A DNA stretch of 55,994 nt from WHSP01 sp964424945. Lineage in GTDB: Bacteria > Gemmatimonadota > Gemmatimonadetes > Longimicrobiales > Longimicrobiaceae. The notes beneath the pieces are model-generated. The model was not told the DNA's origin, did no database searches, and saw nothing but the letters and a program-made list of their open reading frames with translations. Where the stretch lies: assembly GCA_964424945.1 (NCBI GenBank), contig CAYRLB010000009.1, forward strand, positions 1 through 55,994. Direction: 5' to 3'. The translations under genes and the position numbers were made by a program. Positions 1 to 8,700 of this stretch are shown in pieces; the stretch's first letter is position 1; every line of letters starts with the position of its first letter.

Positions 1-355
1 AGTTCTTGAACACCTGCTCGAAGCCCAGAAACTTGATGACGCCCAGGTTCACCGAGGGATGGAAGCGGATCCCGCCCTTGTACGGGCCCAGCGCGCTGTT
101 GAACTGCACGCGGAAGCCACGGTTGATGTGGACTTCGCCGCGATCGTCCTGCCACGGAACCCGGAAGATGATCTGCCGCTCAGGCTCGCAGATCCGCTCG
201 ATGATCTTCTTCCGGGTAAATTCCGGATACTTGGCGAGTACCGGCCCCAGGGATTCGAGAACCTCCCGCACCGCCTGGTGGAACTCCGGCTCCTCCGGAT
301 TGCGTCGGAGGACTTCCGCGTAGATCGGATCTACCTTCTCATCAAGATGCTGCAC
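1..355 (-). CDS. gdhA: NADP-type glutamate dehydrogenase, N-terminal part (cut by window edge)
   Basis: Reductive amination of 2-oxoglutarate with ammonium to glutamate, a cytoplasmic hexameric enzyme. About 118 N-terminal residues are present. They read MQHLDEKVDPIYAEVL at the start and continue through PERQIIFRVPWQDDRG, NRGFRVQFNSALGPYKGG and FHPSVNLGVIKFLGFEQ, which follow the E. coli GdhA N-terminal domain almost motif for motif. The window ends just before the conserved glycine/lysine-rich substrate loop. The start is GTG at 355-353: a GGAGGAA ribosome site lies 6 bases upstream and no better start exists in frame. The gene points out of the window, so nothing can be said about its C-terminus or downstream partners. 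Identity is confident from sequence resemblance; NADP rather than NAD preference is inferred from resemblance to the GdhA class. Confidence 0.93.
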   Translation of the reverse strand, partial: MQHLDEKVDPIYAEVLRRNPEEPEFHQAVREVLESLGPVLAKYPEFTRKKIIERICEPERQIIFRVPWQDDRGEVHINRGFRVQFNSALGPYKGGIRFHPSVNLGVIKFLGFEQVFKN

Positions 356-360
356 TGCCG

Positions 361-367
361 TTCCTCC
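361..367 (-). promoter_or_regulatory. Ribosome binding site of gdhA
   Basis: Read on the minus strand this is GGAGGAA, a near-perfect Shine-Dalgarno sequence six bases before the GTG at 355. It decides the non-ATG start of gdhA. Confidence 0.75.
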
Positions 368-763
368 AAATTTGCCAGAGATTGAGTCCACGCGAACCCG
401 GTAAACCGGAATACCCGCGCGCTGCGGAAACCAGGCGAAGGCCCCGCCGGACGGTGAGGTCGATGTCAGTTCTTGCGCATGGGCCGGCCACAACGGGCCG
501 CAGTTACCAGATCTGCGCCCACCGGAAGGCCATTCCTACGATCAACAACGAGGCTGTTTCCAGAATAGCCCGTAAAATACTACGAGATCGGTAGGGATCG
601 CTACGGGTTCAAGGCAGCGAAGCTACAAAAATGGCATTTTCGAAGCGATATTTGCAGCGCTTCGGCCCGGGCTTCGCAGGCGTTATCCCGCCGGATGAAG
701 CCCGCCGACAGCGCCCCGAGGATATCGGCCGGGGGAAAACCGACCACCCTTCCACCAGATGCG
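368..763. other. Intergenic region between gdhA and the sugar dehydrogenase
   Basis: Divergent intergenic stretch of about 400 bases. No open frame here looks like a protein: the small frames in it are arginine- or proline-rich and lack family features. It should hold the promoters of gdhA (minus) and of the sugar dehydrogenase (plus), but I could not pick a convincing -35/-10 pair. No tRNA or other recognisable RNA was seen. Confidence 0.5.
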
Positions 764-1912
764 ATGATCCCCCTTTTGCACCGGACTTTCATGACGACGG
801 CTCTTCTGGGCCTCCTCTCAGGCTGCCCGCCCGCGCCCGATGCGAGCGCGGGTCAGCGACAGCTGCCGCTGGGAGCAGACGACACCGTCGACTTCCAGCT
901 AAGAGTTGTCGTCGAGGGGCTCGAGCACCCCTGGGGCCTGGCCTTCCTGCCCGATGACGAAGGGATCCTGGTGACGGAACGACCAGGCCGCTTGCGACGA
1001 ATCCGTGATGGGCGCCTGGCCCCGCAGCCGGTCGAGGGGCTGCCCGCGATCCGCGGCCTGGGTGAAGGAGGATTGCTAGACGTCGTGCTTCATCCGGAAT
1101 TCGACCGGAACCGGCTCGTCTACTTCTCCTACTCGAAGCCGGGGGATCGGGGCGGCACGACCGCGCTCGCCCGGGGCCGCCTCGACGATAACCATCTGCT
1201 GGATGTGGAGGACATCTTTGTGGCGGATGCGTGGGGACCGGCGACGGTCAACTACGGAGGCAGAATCGTATTCGACGATGCCGGCTTCCTCTTCCTCACG
1301 GTAGGCGACCGACGGGAAGAGCATCGCGCACAGGAGCTGGGGGACCATGTCGGGACGACCATCCGCCTCCGCGATGATGGAAGCGTCCCGGACGACAACC
1401 CATTCGTGAGCCGGGCTGGTGCACGGCCGGAGATCTACAGCTACGGGCACCGGAACTCGCAGGGCATGCTCGTACATCCCGCGACCGGAGAGCTCTGGCA
1501 GACCGACTCCGGCCCCGCCGGCGGAGATGAAATCAACCTGATCATTGCGGGTGCCAACTACGGCTGGCCGGTGGTGAGCTTCGGCAATCATTACGATGGC
1601 CGGCGGATCCCCGACCCTGGAGCAGGCGACGGGACCGAGCTCCCCCTTCACTTCTGGAATCCCAGCATCTCACCGTCGGGGATGATGGTGTACACCGGTG
1701 ACGCTTTCCCACAGTGGAAGGGCGATCTCTTCGTGGGTTCGTTGGTAGCGAGGTTCCTCGGTCGAACCCGTTTCGACGGATCAGCGTTCGTCGGGGAAGA
1801 GCGACTTCTGCCCGGACAGGGAAGGATCCGGGCGGTGATCACCGGGCCGGATGACCTCATCTATCTACTGACCGATGCCGCCGACGGAGCCCTGCTGAGG
1901 ATTGAGCCGTAG
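764..1912 (+). CDS. PQQ-dependent sugar dehydrogenase (Asd/YliI type), lipoprotein
   Basis: Predicted 382-residue exported quinoprotein that would oxidise aldose sugars with pyrroloquinoline quinone, passing electrons to the respiratory chain from outside the inner membrane. The mature part is a six-bladed beta-propeller of the glucose/sorbosone dehydrogenase family. Visible family motifs are LEHPWGLAFLPDD near the start, YGHRNSQGMLVHP, the DEINLIIAGANYGWP block and PSISPSGMMVYTGD near the end. The N-terminus has a hydrophobic stretch ending in a lipobox, LLSGC, with Cys21 as the lipidation site. The start at ATG 764 was chosen because it gives a normal-length signal; an ATG at 791 would also keep the lipobox, and neither has a clear ribosome site. 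No PQQ synthesis genes are in the window, so the cofactor assignment rests on family knowledge. Confidence 0.85.
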   Translation: MIPLLHRTFMTTALLGLLSGCPPAPDASAGQRQLPLGADDTVDFQLRVVVEGLEHPWGLAFLPDDEGILVTERPGRLRRIRDGRLAPQPVEGLPAIRGLGEGGLLDVVLHPEFDRNRLVYFSYSKPGDRGGTTALARGRLDDNHLLDVEDIFVADAWGPATVNYGGRIVFDDAGFLFLTVGDRREEHRAQELGDHVGTTIRLRDDGSVPDDNPFVSRAGARPEIYSYGHRNSQGMLVHPATGELWQTDSGPAGGDEINLIIAGANYGWPVVSFGNHYDGRRIPDPGAGDGTELPLHFWNPSISPSGMMVYTGDAFPQWKGDLFVGSLVARFLGRTRFDGSAFVGEERLLPGQGRIRAVITGPDDLIYLLTDAADGALLRIEP

Positions 1913-1923
1913 GGCCTTTTCCG

Positions 1924-1973
1924 CCCCCGTCCTCCCCCAGCGGTAACATCCCCGCGAGTGGAGAGGACGAGGG
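1924..1973. terminator. Inverted repeat between convergent genes, possible terminator
   Basis: CCCCCGTCCTC at 1924-1934 pairs with GAGGACGAGGG at 1963-1973 with one mismatch. It sits between the stop of the sugar dehydrogenase and the stop of the convergent aldolase gene, where a bidirectional terminator would be expected. There is no T-run on either side, so it is not a classical intrinsic terminator. Confidence 0.3.
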
Positions 1974-2008
1974 TGGTACCGTAGAGGAGGACGACGTGCA
2001 CGAAGAAG

Positions 2009-2971
2009 CTACCAGGGCATTCGCCGCTCCATGTGAACCCGCCCGTTTTCCGCCGTGTTGAAGTTCGTGCACACGCGCACCCCCCGATCGAGCCAGTTCG
2101 TATCGCTGCAGTTATGCAGGAAATACTTGCCCTGGTCGAGCACCGCGTTGAAAACGTGCTCCTCGATTTCCAGCAGCTTGGGTGTGCCCCCCGGTGCCGG
2201 CGTACTCAGCCCCATCTCGGCGCCTACCCAGTAGCTCGTGTCGCTCGGCCCATGCTCGACGAAGCTGACCCCCGGGATGCGCACCAGTTCATTTGTATTC
2301 GCATAGGCAAGCGCGTTCTCGATCTTCAGACCGAAGATGAACTCTCCTTCCGGGGCGAGGCCGTAGACGTCACCCTTGTGGAAGAAGTCGTTCGCCGGGA
2401 TTCCCCAGATCTGCGCGGGAAAGCTGTTGCTCCCTGCACCCTGTCGGCCCCGTTCGAAGCCCGGCACCGGCGTCGCGAAGGGATAGCGGATCGACTCGAT
2501 CATGATGCGGACCGCCGCCGGATCAGCGGCATTCGTCAGGAGGATGCCATGAACGCCCGCGCCGGCGACCTGCTGAACCATCCATGAGTTGGCCCGCATC
2601 TGTGCCTCGTTCCAGCCGATCGATGGGAGCACCGCGATCACCGCCGGCGTCCGATGCCCCGACCGTGTCGGCCCCGCATCGACGAGCCCCCGCATACAAT
2701 CACGCAGCAGCTTAACGTCGACGTAGCTGTGCTCCATGTTGATGGAGATGTAATCCGCCGTCGTGCCGGCGATCGCCTGGCACTCCTCGTAGCCGTAGTC
2801 GGAAATCTGCTGGTAATACGCCGGCTGACCCGCTTCCCAGAGTTCAATGACCTTGTTGATGCGCGTGGGCGTCCAGCTGCTCGCAGGCTGCGCCAGCGCC
2901 CCCGAGGCGGCACCGAAACAGAGAATCATCAGCGCAGACCAGAGGACCGGGAGAAGCTTCATCTTCATCAT
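2009..2971 (-). CDS. HpcH/HpaI-family aldolase with signal peptide
   Basis: Predicted 320-residue protein of the HpcH/HpaI (class II pyruvate-type) aldolase family, whose known members cleave or form 2-keto-3-deoxy-sugar acids or 4-hydroxy-2-oxo acids using a divalent metal. Family signatures are the SINMEHSYVD segment (usual form D-x-E-H), the FGLKIENALAYAN segment carrying the metal-binding Glu, and VEHGPSDTSYWVG, matching the G-P-x-D-L-S block. The N-terminus reads MMKMKLLPVLW followed by a hydrophobic run ending GALAQ, a clear Sec signal peptide, which is unusual because the family is normally cytoplasmic. The start at 2971 (or the adjacent ATG at 2968) was chosen because translation further upstream gives only low-complexity residues before the signal peptide. 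The substrate cannot be predicted. The gene faces away from tamA. Confidence 0.8.
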   Translation of the reverse strand: MMKMKLLPVLWSALMILCFGAASGALAQPASSWTPTRINKVIELWEAGQPAYYQQISDYGYEECQAIAGTTADYISINMEHSYVDVKLLRDCMRGLVDAGPTRSGHRTPAVIAVLPSIGWNEAQMRANSWMVQQVAGAGVHGILLTNAADPAAVRIMIESIRYPFATPVPGFERGRQGAGSNSFPAQIWGIPANDFFHKGDVYGLAPEGEFIFGLKIENALAYANTNELVRIPGVSFVEHGPSDTSYWVGAEMGLSTPAPGGTPKLLEIEEHVFNAVLDQGKYFLHNCSDTNWLDRGVRVCTNFNTAENGRVHMERRMPW

Positions 2972-3530
2972 TCTTGCCTTGGGAGGATTTGCGGGTGAGA
3001 TGCCGGGAGAAGGCCCGGCTGCGAGATTTGTTGGTCGTGCCAACCGCTTCCCGGACAGACCGAAGGGCGTACAGAGATCTGAGGATCCGAGGAGAAGATC
3101 AGGTCGGAGGCATGCACGACCGAGTCGTTGGAGGTGCGGCGGGCGTCGCATCGTGCCGACCCCTGAAGAATCGGGGCACGGCGCCGCCGGGATCACGCCC
3201 CAGCCGGGATGACGCCCAGGCTGTCCGAGGGTCCGGATTGCCGAACCAATCAGGTTGAAGGGGAGGATCTGCAGCGGCACCGCAGGACCGGCCTCCGCTG
3301 AACCCCAAGGTTGACGCGGCTCGCGCGGAAGTCAAGCCGCACTATTTCCCATGCAGGGGAGGGCTCCATGGCGGGCGGGACACCCTCTCGAGACCTTCCC
3401 GTCCGACGCGCCTGATCAATCCTTCAGACGCCATTCGGCCTCTACCCGACAATTCGGGTACACGGCGTGCAATAAGCTGTAGTCTGCGCGCCTGTGCACC
3501 CACGGAAGGCTTCAGTGCTGCGCCCGGGGC
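2972..3530. other. Divergent intergenic region between the aldolase gene and tamA
   Basis: About 560 bases with no credible gene on either strand. It must hold the promoters for both flanking transcripts, but no -35/-10 pair stands out. The one structural feature seen is a perfect 7-bp inverted repeat at 3443-3460. Confidence 0.5.
3443..3460. repeat. Perfect 7-bp inverted repeat upstream of tamA
   Basis: TACCCGA, a four-base spacer CAAT, then TCGGGTA. It lies about 70 bases before the tamA start. It could be a regulator binding site or a small RNA hairpin in the leader; the sequence alone does not distinguish these. Confidence 0.4.
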
Positions 3531-5795
3531 GTGTCTGACAGAACTTCAGGCTACAATATCTTTCATACGTTGATAAAGAACCCGGTTGCAATAGGGACGG
3601 TCGGATTTCTGGCGGCTTTTACCCTTGCGGGTCCGGGCCCGCTCGCCGCGCAGGCCGGATTTGACGCCGAGAGCCCCAGGATCGAGGAAGTCGAGATTCG
3701 CGGCGTCGACGGCGTACGCATGAGCGAGCTTCGCAACTCACTTGTCACGCAGCCGACCCGCTGCCGCAGCGTCTTCCTCAAGCCGTTCTGCTGGATCTCC
3801 CAGTCGAGCACCTTCGTCGATCGGCACCATCTCGACCGGGATGAGATACCCAGGGATGAGCTCCGCATCCGGGTCTATCTGTGGCGTAGAGGGTGGCGTG
3901 ACGCCACGGTCTCGACGCAGGTCACTCCCGATGGCGACGGCGTCGCGGTGCGTTTCGACGTCGACCAGGGCCCCGCAACGATTCTCCGTGAGCTCTCGAT
4001 CGAGCAGACCGACAGCGTGCTCGATGCCCGGACCGTGCGCCGCGCAGGGATTCCGGAGGTGGGCGACCGGGTCAATGTGATCCAGTTCGACAGCGTCCGC
4101 GCCGGGTTACTGACCGAGCTTGGTCAGCGTGGTTATGCTGACGCGGTCGTGCGGGACACCATTCTCGTCGAAGACAGCACCTCGGCACGGGCGCAGATCG
4201 TGATCGAGCCGGGGGCTCGCACCACCATCGGGGGCATCCGGATCGAAGGAAACGAGGAGGTCTCGGAAGCGGTCATCCGCGATGCACTCCCCCTCGAGGA
4301 GGGGCGGCTCTACCGGGAGAGCGACATCGCCGAGGCACAGCGCATCCTCTACCTGACCGGCATGTTCTCGGAGGCAATCGTCCGGGTCGAGCCGCAGGCA
4401 GACAGCGCCAAGATCGTAAACGTTTCGGTCAATGAGGCTCCCTTCCGGCAGCTGCGCGCCGCGATCGGCGCCACGACCGTCGACTACCTTCAGCTGCAGG
4501 GCCAGTTCACGCGATACAACTGGGGCGGGGGCGGTCGTCGGCTCGATCTCACCGGAACCCTCGGACGGCTGTTCGCGGGCACGCTAGACGGAGTGTTCCC
4601 CTTCGAGGAGGGGCGCCGGGATGCCCTGCCGGGCGCCTCCGAAGACGCCTTCGTCCGCCCGACCTGGCAGGTCAGCGCCCAGATTCTCCAGCCCTCCTTC
4701 CCTGCATCCTCGACCTCGCTCGGGATCGGTGCGTTCTCTCACAGACGTGTCGAACCAGGCGTCGTGGTGGACCGCGGCTATGGTGGCACGGCGACGCTGA
4801 CCCGCCAGCTTGGACGGCGTGCTCCCCTGAGCCTGCAGTATCGGTATGAGCTGAACAGGCTTGCGGCGGGAGAGGTCTATTTCTGCGTCAGCTACGGCGT
4901 TTGCGACCGTCCCACGATCGACGCGTTGCAGGGTCGGCAGAGCCTTTCCCCGCTGACGCTGAGCGGCTTCGTCGATCAGGTGGACGACGCGCTTCTCCGG
5001 ACCTCCGGATACATGATCCGGTACGGCTTCGAGCATGCCTCGAATGCGACGCTCTCGGACTTCAGCTACAACCGCGCGGATGCGGAGATTTCCAGGAATA
5101 TCCGGATCGGTTCCGGGACGCTGGCGGCCCGCGTGCATGGAGGGTGGGTCCGCTCTACCGGCGAGGGAAGGAATCGGGATGGCGAGTTCGGCCCGGCGAT
5201 GGAGCTCCACCCCACGAAGCGTTTCTACGCCGGCGGCGCCCGCTCGACACGTGGGTTCGGGGAGAACCAGCTCGGCCCGCGCATTCTGACGATCGGGCCT
5301 GAACGCCTGATCGAGCCGGACGGCGACGAACCCGCTCCCTGCTCGATCGACGAAGTCGTCGCACGGAGCTGTGATCCCGGCTCGATTTCATCGCATCAGT
5401 TTACACCCCGACCGATCGGCGGGACCCGGCTTCTCGAGCTCGGAATCGAGTACCGCCGGCCGATCTGGGGTCCGCTCGTCGGTGCGATATTCGTCGATGC
5501 GGCGCGCGTGGATGACCCGGCGCTCGCTGCGCTCGGCGAAGCGCGCTCGGCGGTTACCCCCGGTTTCGGCGTCAGGTATCGCTCGCCGATCGGACCCGTT
5601 CGGGTCGATCTCGGGCTTCGTCCATCGGCGACGGAGGATCTCGCGGTCATCACCCAGATCGAGGAGGATGGCACCACTCGATTGATCCGTCTCGATACCC
5701 CGAAGCGCTTCGATCCGGCGGAGGGCAATGATGGCTTCCTGTCCGCTGTCACCCGGCGGCTGACGCTTCACCTGTCCATCGGGGAGTCCTTCTGA
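3531..5795 (+). CDS. tamA: Outer-membrane assembly barrel TamA (BamA/Omp85 family)
   Basis: Predicted 754-residue Omp85-family outer-membrane protein that works with TamB in inserting or moving material to the outer membrane. A signal peptide (hydrophobic residues about 18-40, ending PLAAQAG) is followed by three POTRA-like repeats at roughly residues 48-147, 148-225 and 229-305, then a 16-strand-type barrel to the end. The last residues, LTLHLSIGESF, end in Phe as BamA-recognised barrels do. Three POTRA domains and the overlapping tamB gene favour TamA over BamA, though length is nearer BamA. The start is GTG at 3531; it precedes the signal peptide and no ATG lies in a suitable place. The stop and the tamB start share one base (TGATG), so the two are translationally coupled. 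POTRA1 is longer than usual, with a Cys/Phe-rich stretch near residues 82-90. Confidence 0.85.
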   Translation: MSDRTSGYNIFHTLIKNPVAIGTVGFLAAFTLAGPGPLAAQAGFDAESPRIEEVEIRGVDGVRMSELRNSLVTQPTRCRSVFLKPFCWISQSSTFVDRHHLDRDEIPRDELRIRVYLWRRGWRDATVSTQVTPDGDGVAVRFDVDQGPATILRELSIEQTDSVLDARTVRRAGIPEVGDRVNVIQFDSVRAGLLTELGQRGYADAVVRDTILVEDSTSARAQIVIEPGARTTIGGIRIEGNEEVSEAVIRDALPLEEGRLYRESDIAEAQRILYLTGMFSEAIVRVEPQADSAKIVNVSVNEAPFRQLRAAIGATTVDYLQLQGQFTRYNWGGGGRRLDLTGTLGRLFAGTLDGVFPFEEGRRDALPGASEDAFVRPTWQVSAQILQPSFPASSTSLGIGAFSHRRVEPGVVVDRGYGGTATLTRQLGRRAPLSLQYRYELNRLAAGEVYFCVSYGVCDRPTIDALQGRQSLSPLTLSGFVDQVDDALLRTSGYMIRYGFEHASNATLSDFSYNRADAEISRNIRIGSGTLAARVHGGWVRSTGEGRNRDGEFGPAMELHPTKRFYAGGARSTRGFGENQLGPRILTIGPERLIEPDGDEPAPCSIDEVVARSCDPGSISSHQFTPRPIGGTRLLELGIEYRRPIWGPLVGAIFVDAARVDDPALAALGEARSAVTPGFGVRYRSPIGPVRVDLGLRPSATEDLAVITQIEEDGTTRLIRLDTPKRFDPAEGNDGFLSAVTRRLTLHLSIGESF

Positions 5796-8700
5796 TGCGC
5801 CGCTCGGTGAAGATCGGGCTCTGGGCGATCGGCGCCGTGGTGGGGGTCGTCCTGGTTGCGGTCCTGGTCCTCACGCAGACGCAGTTCGGTCGCAACCAGG
5901 TCCGTAACATCGCGCTCGGACAGCTGCAGAACAGCGCGCACGGCGTCGTGACGATGGGTCCGGTCCGCGGGAATCTGCTCAGGGGCCTGGTAATCGAGGG
6001 TCTGGCGATCGAAGACAGCACCGGCGCCCCCTTCTTCCAGGCCGACACACTCGAGATCGGCTACTCGCTGCTCGCCCTGGTCCGGCAGCGGATCGACCTC
6101 GACGGCGTGCGGCTGGTACGGCCGCAGGTTGTGCTCGATCAGCGCCCGGGCCTCGCATGGAATTTTGCCCGCATCTTCCCCAGCGACACCACGCAGTCGC
6201 CCGCTCGGCAGGGCTTCGGCGCGTGGATCGTCGTCTCGGACCTGACGGTCGTGGACGGATCGGTCGTGGTCCGCAGCGAGTGGGAGCCGGACGATTCTCT
6301 CAGCAATGGCGCACGCCAGACAGCGATCGAAGAGGCGCTCTCCGAAGATTCGCGGCAGCTCGTGGAAGCGGTGCCCGGCGGATACCAGAGCGTTCAGCGC
6401 TACCAGGCGCTGAACGGCCGCTTCGACAGGCTCCGTCTCGCGAACCCCGACAGCGCGGCCATCGTCGTGGATGTGGGGGAGATGAGCCTGCTCGCATTTC
6501 CTTTCCGGCCACCCGCCGCGGAGGTCCGCGCTCTGAGCGGGCGCATCATCAGCGCGGGGGATACGCTGATCGCTGAGGCCGTTCAGTTGGCGTTGCCCGA
6601 GTCACAGCTAAGGGTTGATGGCACCTACCTGCTTTCAGGGGGTGCCGACATCTCCGCCGTTGCGCAGCCGGTCGATTTCTCCGACCTCCGCTGGCTCTAT
6701 CCACCCCTTCCGGACGGGTCCGCCAATCTGCAGGCTCGCGTTCTTATGGAGGGGGAGCGGACGCGGGTGGTCGCTCCCGCCCTCGATCTGGCGATGGAGG
6801 GCGCGACCCTCCGGGGGAATGTCGACGCGACCTTCGGCGATTCCCTGCGGCTCGGCCCTACCGACCTTCAGTTCGCCGGTATCGATACCGATCTGATCGT
6901 ACGCCTCGCACCCGCCATCGAGATTCCGCGGGCGGGTGTACTGGCCGGGCGGCTTGCGCTTACCGGCGCGCAGGAAGCTCTGGAGGTCGATGGGAATCTT
7001 TCCTTCACGGAGCGTAGCGGCAGCGTGAGCCAGCTCCTGGCGGATGGCGTCGCTGGCTCCGACGCGAACGGCTTCCACGCGCAGAACCTGCGGGTTCGCG
7101 CGGCGCCCATCCAGCTCTCGCTGCTGAGTTCCGTCGCCGAAGTACCGGTCGGCGGAGCGATCACCGGCGCCGCAACGCTGACAGGGAGTTCCGATGATGG
7201 CTTTTCCTTCAATGCCGACCTCACGCACAGCTCCGCCGAGACGGGACGCTCGAACATCGCCGGAGCGGGAGCAGTGGTTCGGGCCGGCGATACCTTCGCT
7301 GCCCGCGATCTGACGATCCGGCTGAATCCGGTACAGGTGGCGCTCGGCCGCGCCTTCCTTCCCGACCTTCCGCTGACCGGATCCATCTCCGGAACCGCCA
7401 CGCTCAACGGAACCCCCGAAGCCCTCGACCTCGCCGCCGATCTGGCGCACGAGAGCGCAGCGACCGGACGTTCGCGCGTGCTCGCGGATGGCGGCGTCGC
7501 ACTTGGAGAGGAGCCACGCGTCAGCAACCTTCGCCTGCGCTTCGACCCCGTTCAGATGGCGCTCGTCCAGCGCTTCGATCCGGAGCTGGCGGTCGATGGG
7601 TTGCTGACGGGCACGGCCGCGCTGACCGGCACCGCCGCCGCCCTCCAGCTGACCGCCGATCTGACGCACGCGAGTCCGACCGTCGGCACTTCGCGGGTAA
7701 CGGCGGCCGGGGGCGTTGGAATCGGGGAGGTTTTCAGCATGCGCAATCTGCGGCTCGGCTTTGCCCCGCTCCAGGTGCAGCTTGCTCGCATCTTCAATCC
7801 GGCGCTTCCCGTCGATGGCATGGTGACGGGAAACGCGGCGCTTTCCGGAACGACCTCATCGAACATCTCCGTCACCCTCGAACTCGCGCACTCGGGCTCC
7901 ACCGGCGACTCGCGGCTCGTCGGTACGGGCTTGCTGCCGATGGGCGGGCGGGGACGGGCCGCTGCGGATCTTCAGCTCCTGCCCCTCTCGCTCGAGACCG
8001 TCGGCCGCTTCGCCCCCGCCGCGGGCTTGACCGGCTCTGCGTCCGGAACCGTGCAGGCGACGGGGACCATGCGCGACCTGGCGCTCTCCCTCGGCCTTGT
8101 CGTCGCGGACGGGGGCCGTGTCGATCTGGCGGGCAGGTTCGACCTCGAGAGCGCCGAGAAGACGTACGATCTTGCGGCGCTGTTCACCGACTTCGACGCT
8201 GCGGCAATCACGACGCGCGCACCCGCCACCCAGGTGACCGGAAACGCGAATCTGGTGGGGCGCGGCACCGATCCGGCAACGATGACGGCAGCCCTCGCCG
8301 CAGACATCAGCGGGCTCGCGGTCGATTCCGTCAATGTCGATTCCATCCAGGTCCGGGCGCGTGTCGACGGGGGGCTCGCCACCATCGAGGAGGGCACCGT
8401 GCGCCTCGCATCCGCCGCGGTCGACGTCGAGGGGAGCTTCGGGCTCGTCGAGACCCGGAGCGGAACGCTCCGCTACGCACTCCGCGTCGACACCCTGGCG
8501 CACTTCTCCGGCATGGTGCCGCCGGACAGCACGAGCGTGCGCCCCCGCCCCTCTGAAGTCGCCGAAGCGTTCGAACTCGCACGCGCCGATTCGGTGCGGG
8601 CGGCGCGGGCGACAGAGGTACAGCGGGCCGCGACAGGCTTGCCCGCCGAGCCGGCTCTGGATGTCCCCACTATCCCCGAACTCCCTCGCGACTCGCTGGC

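Noticed and set aside
382..594. A small plus-strand gene upstream of the sugar dehydrogenase
   Set aside because: Arg/Pro-rich composition, no ribosome site, and no recognisable family.
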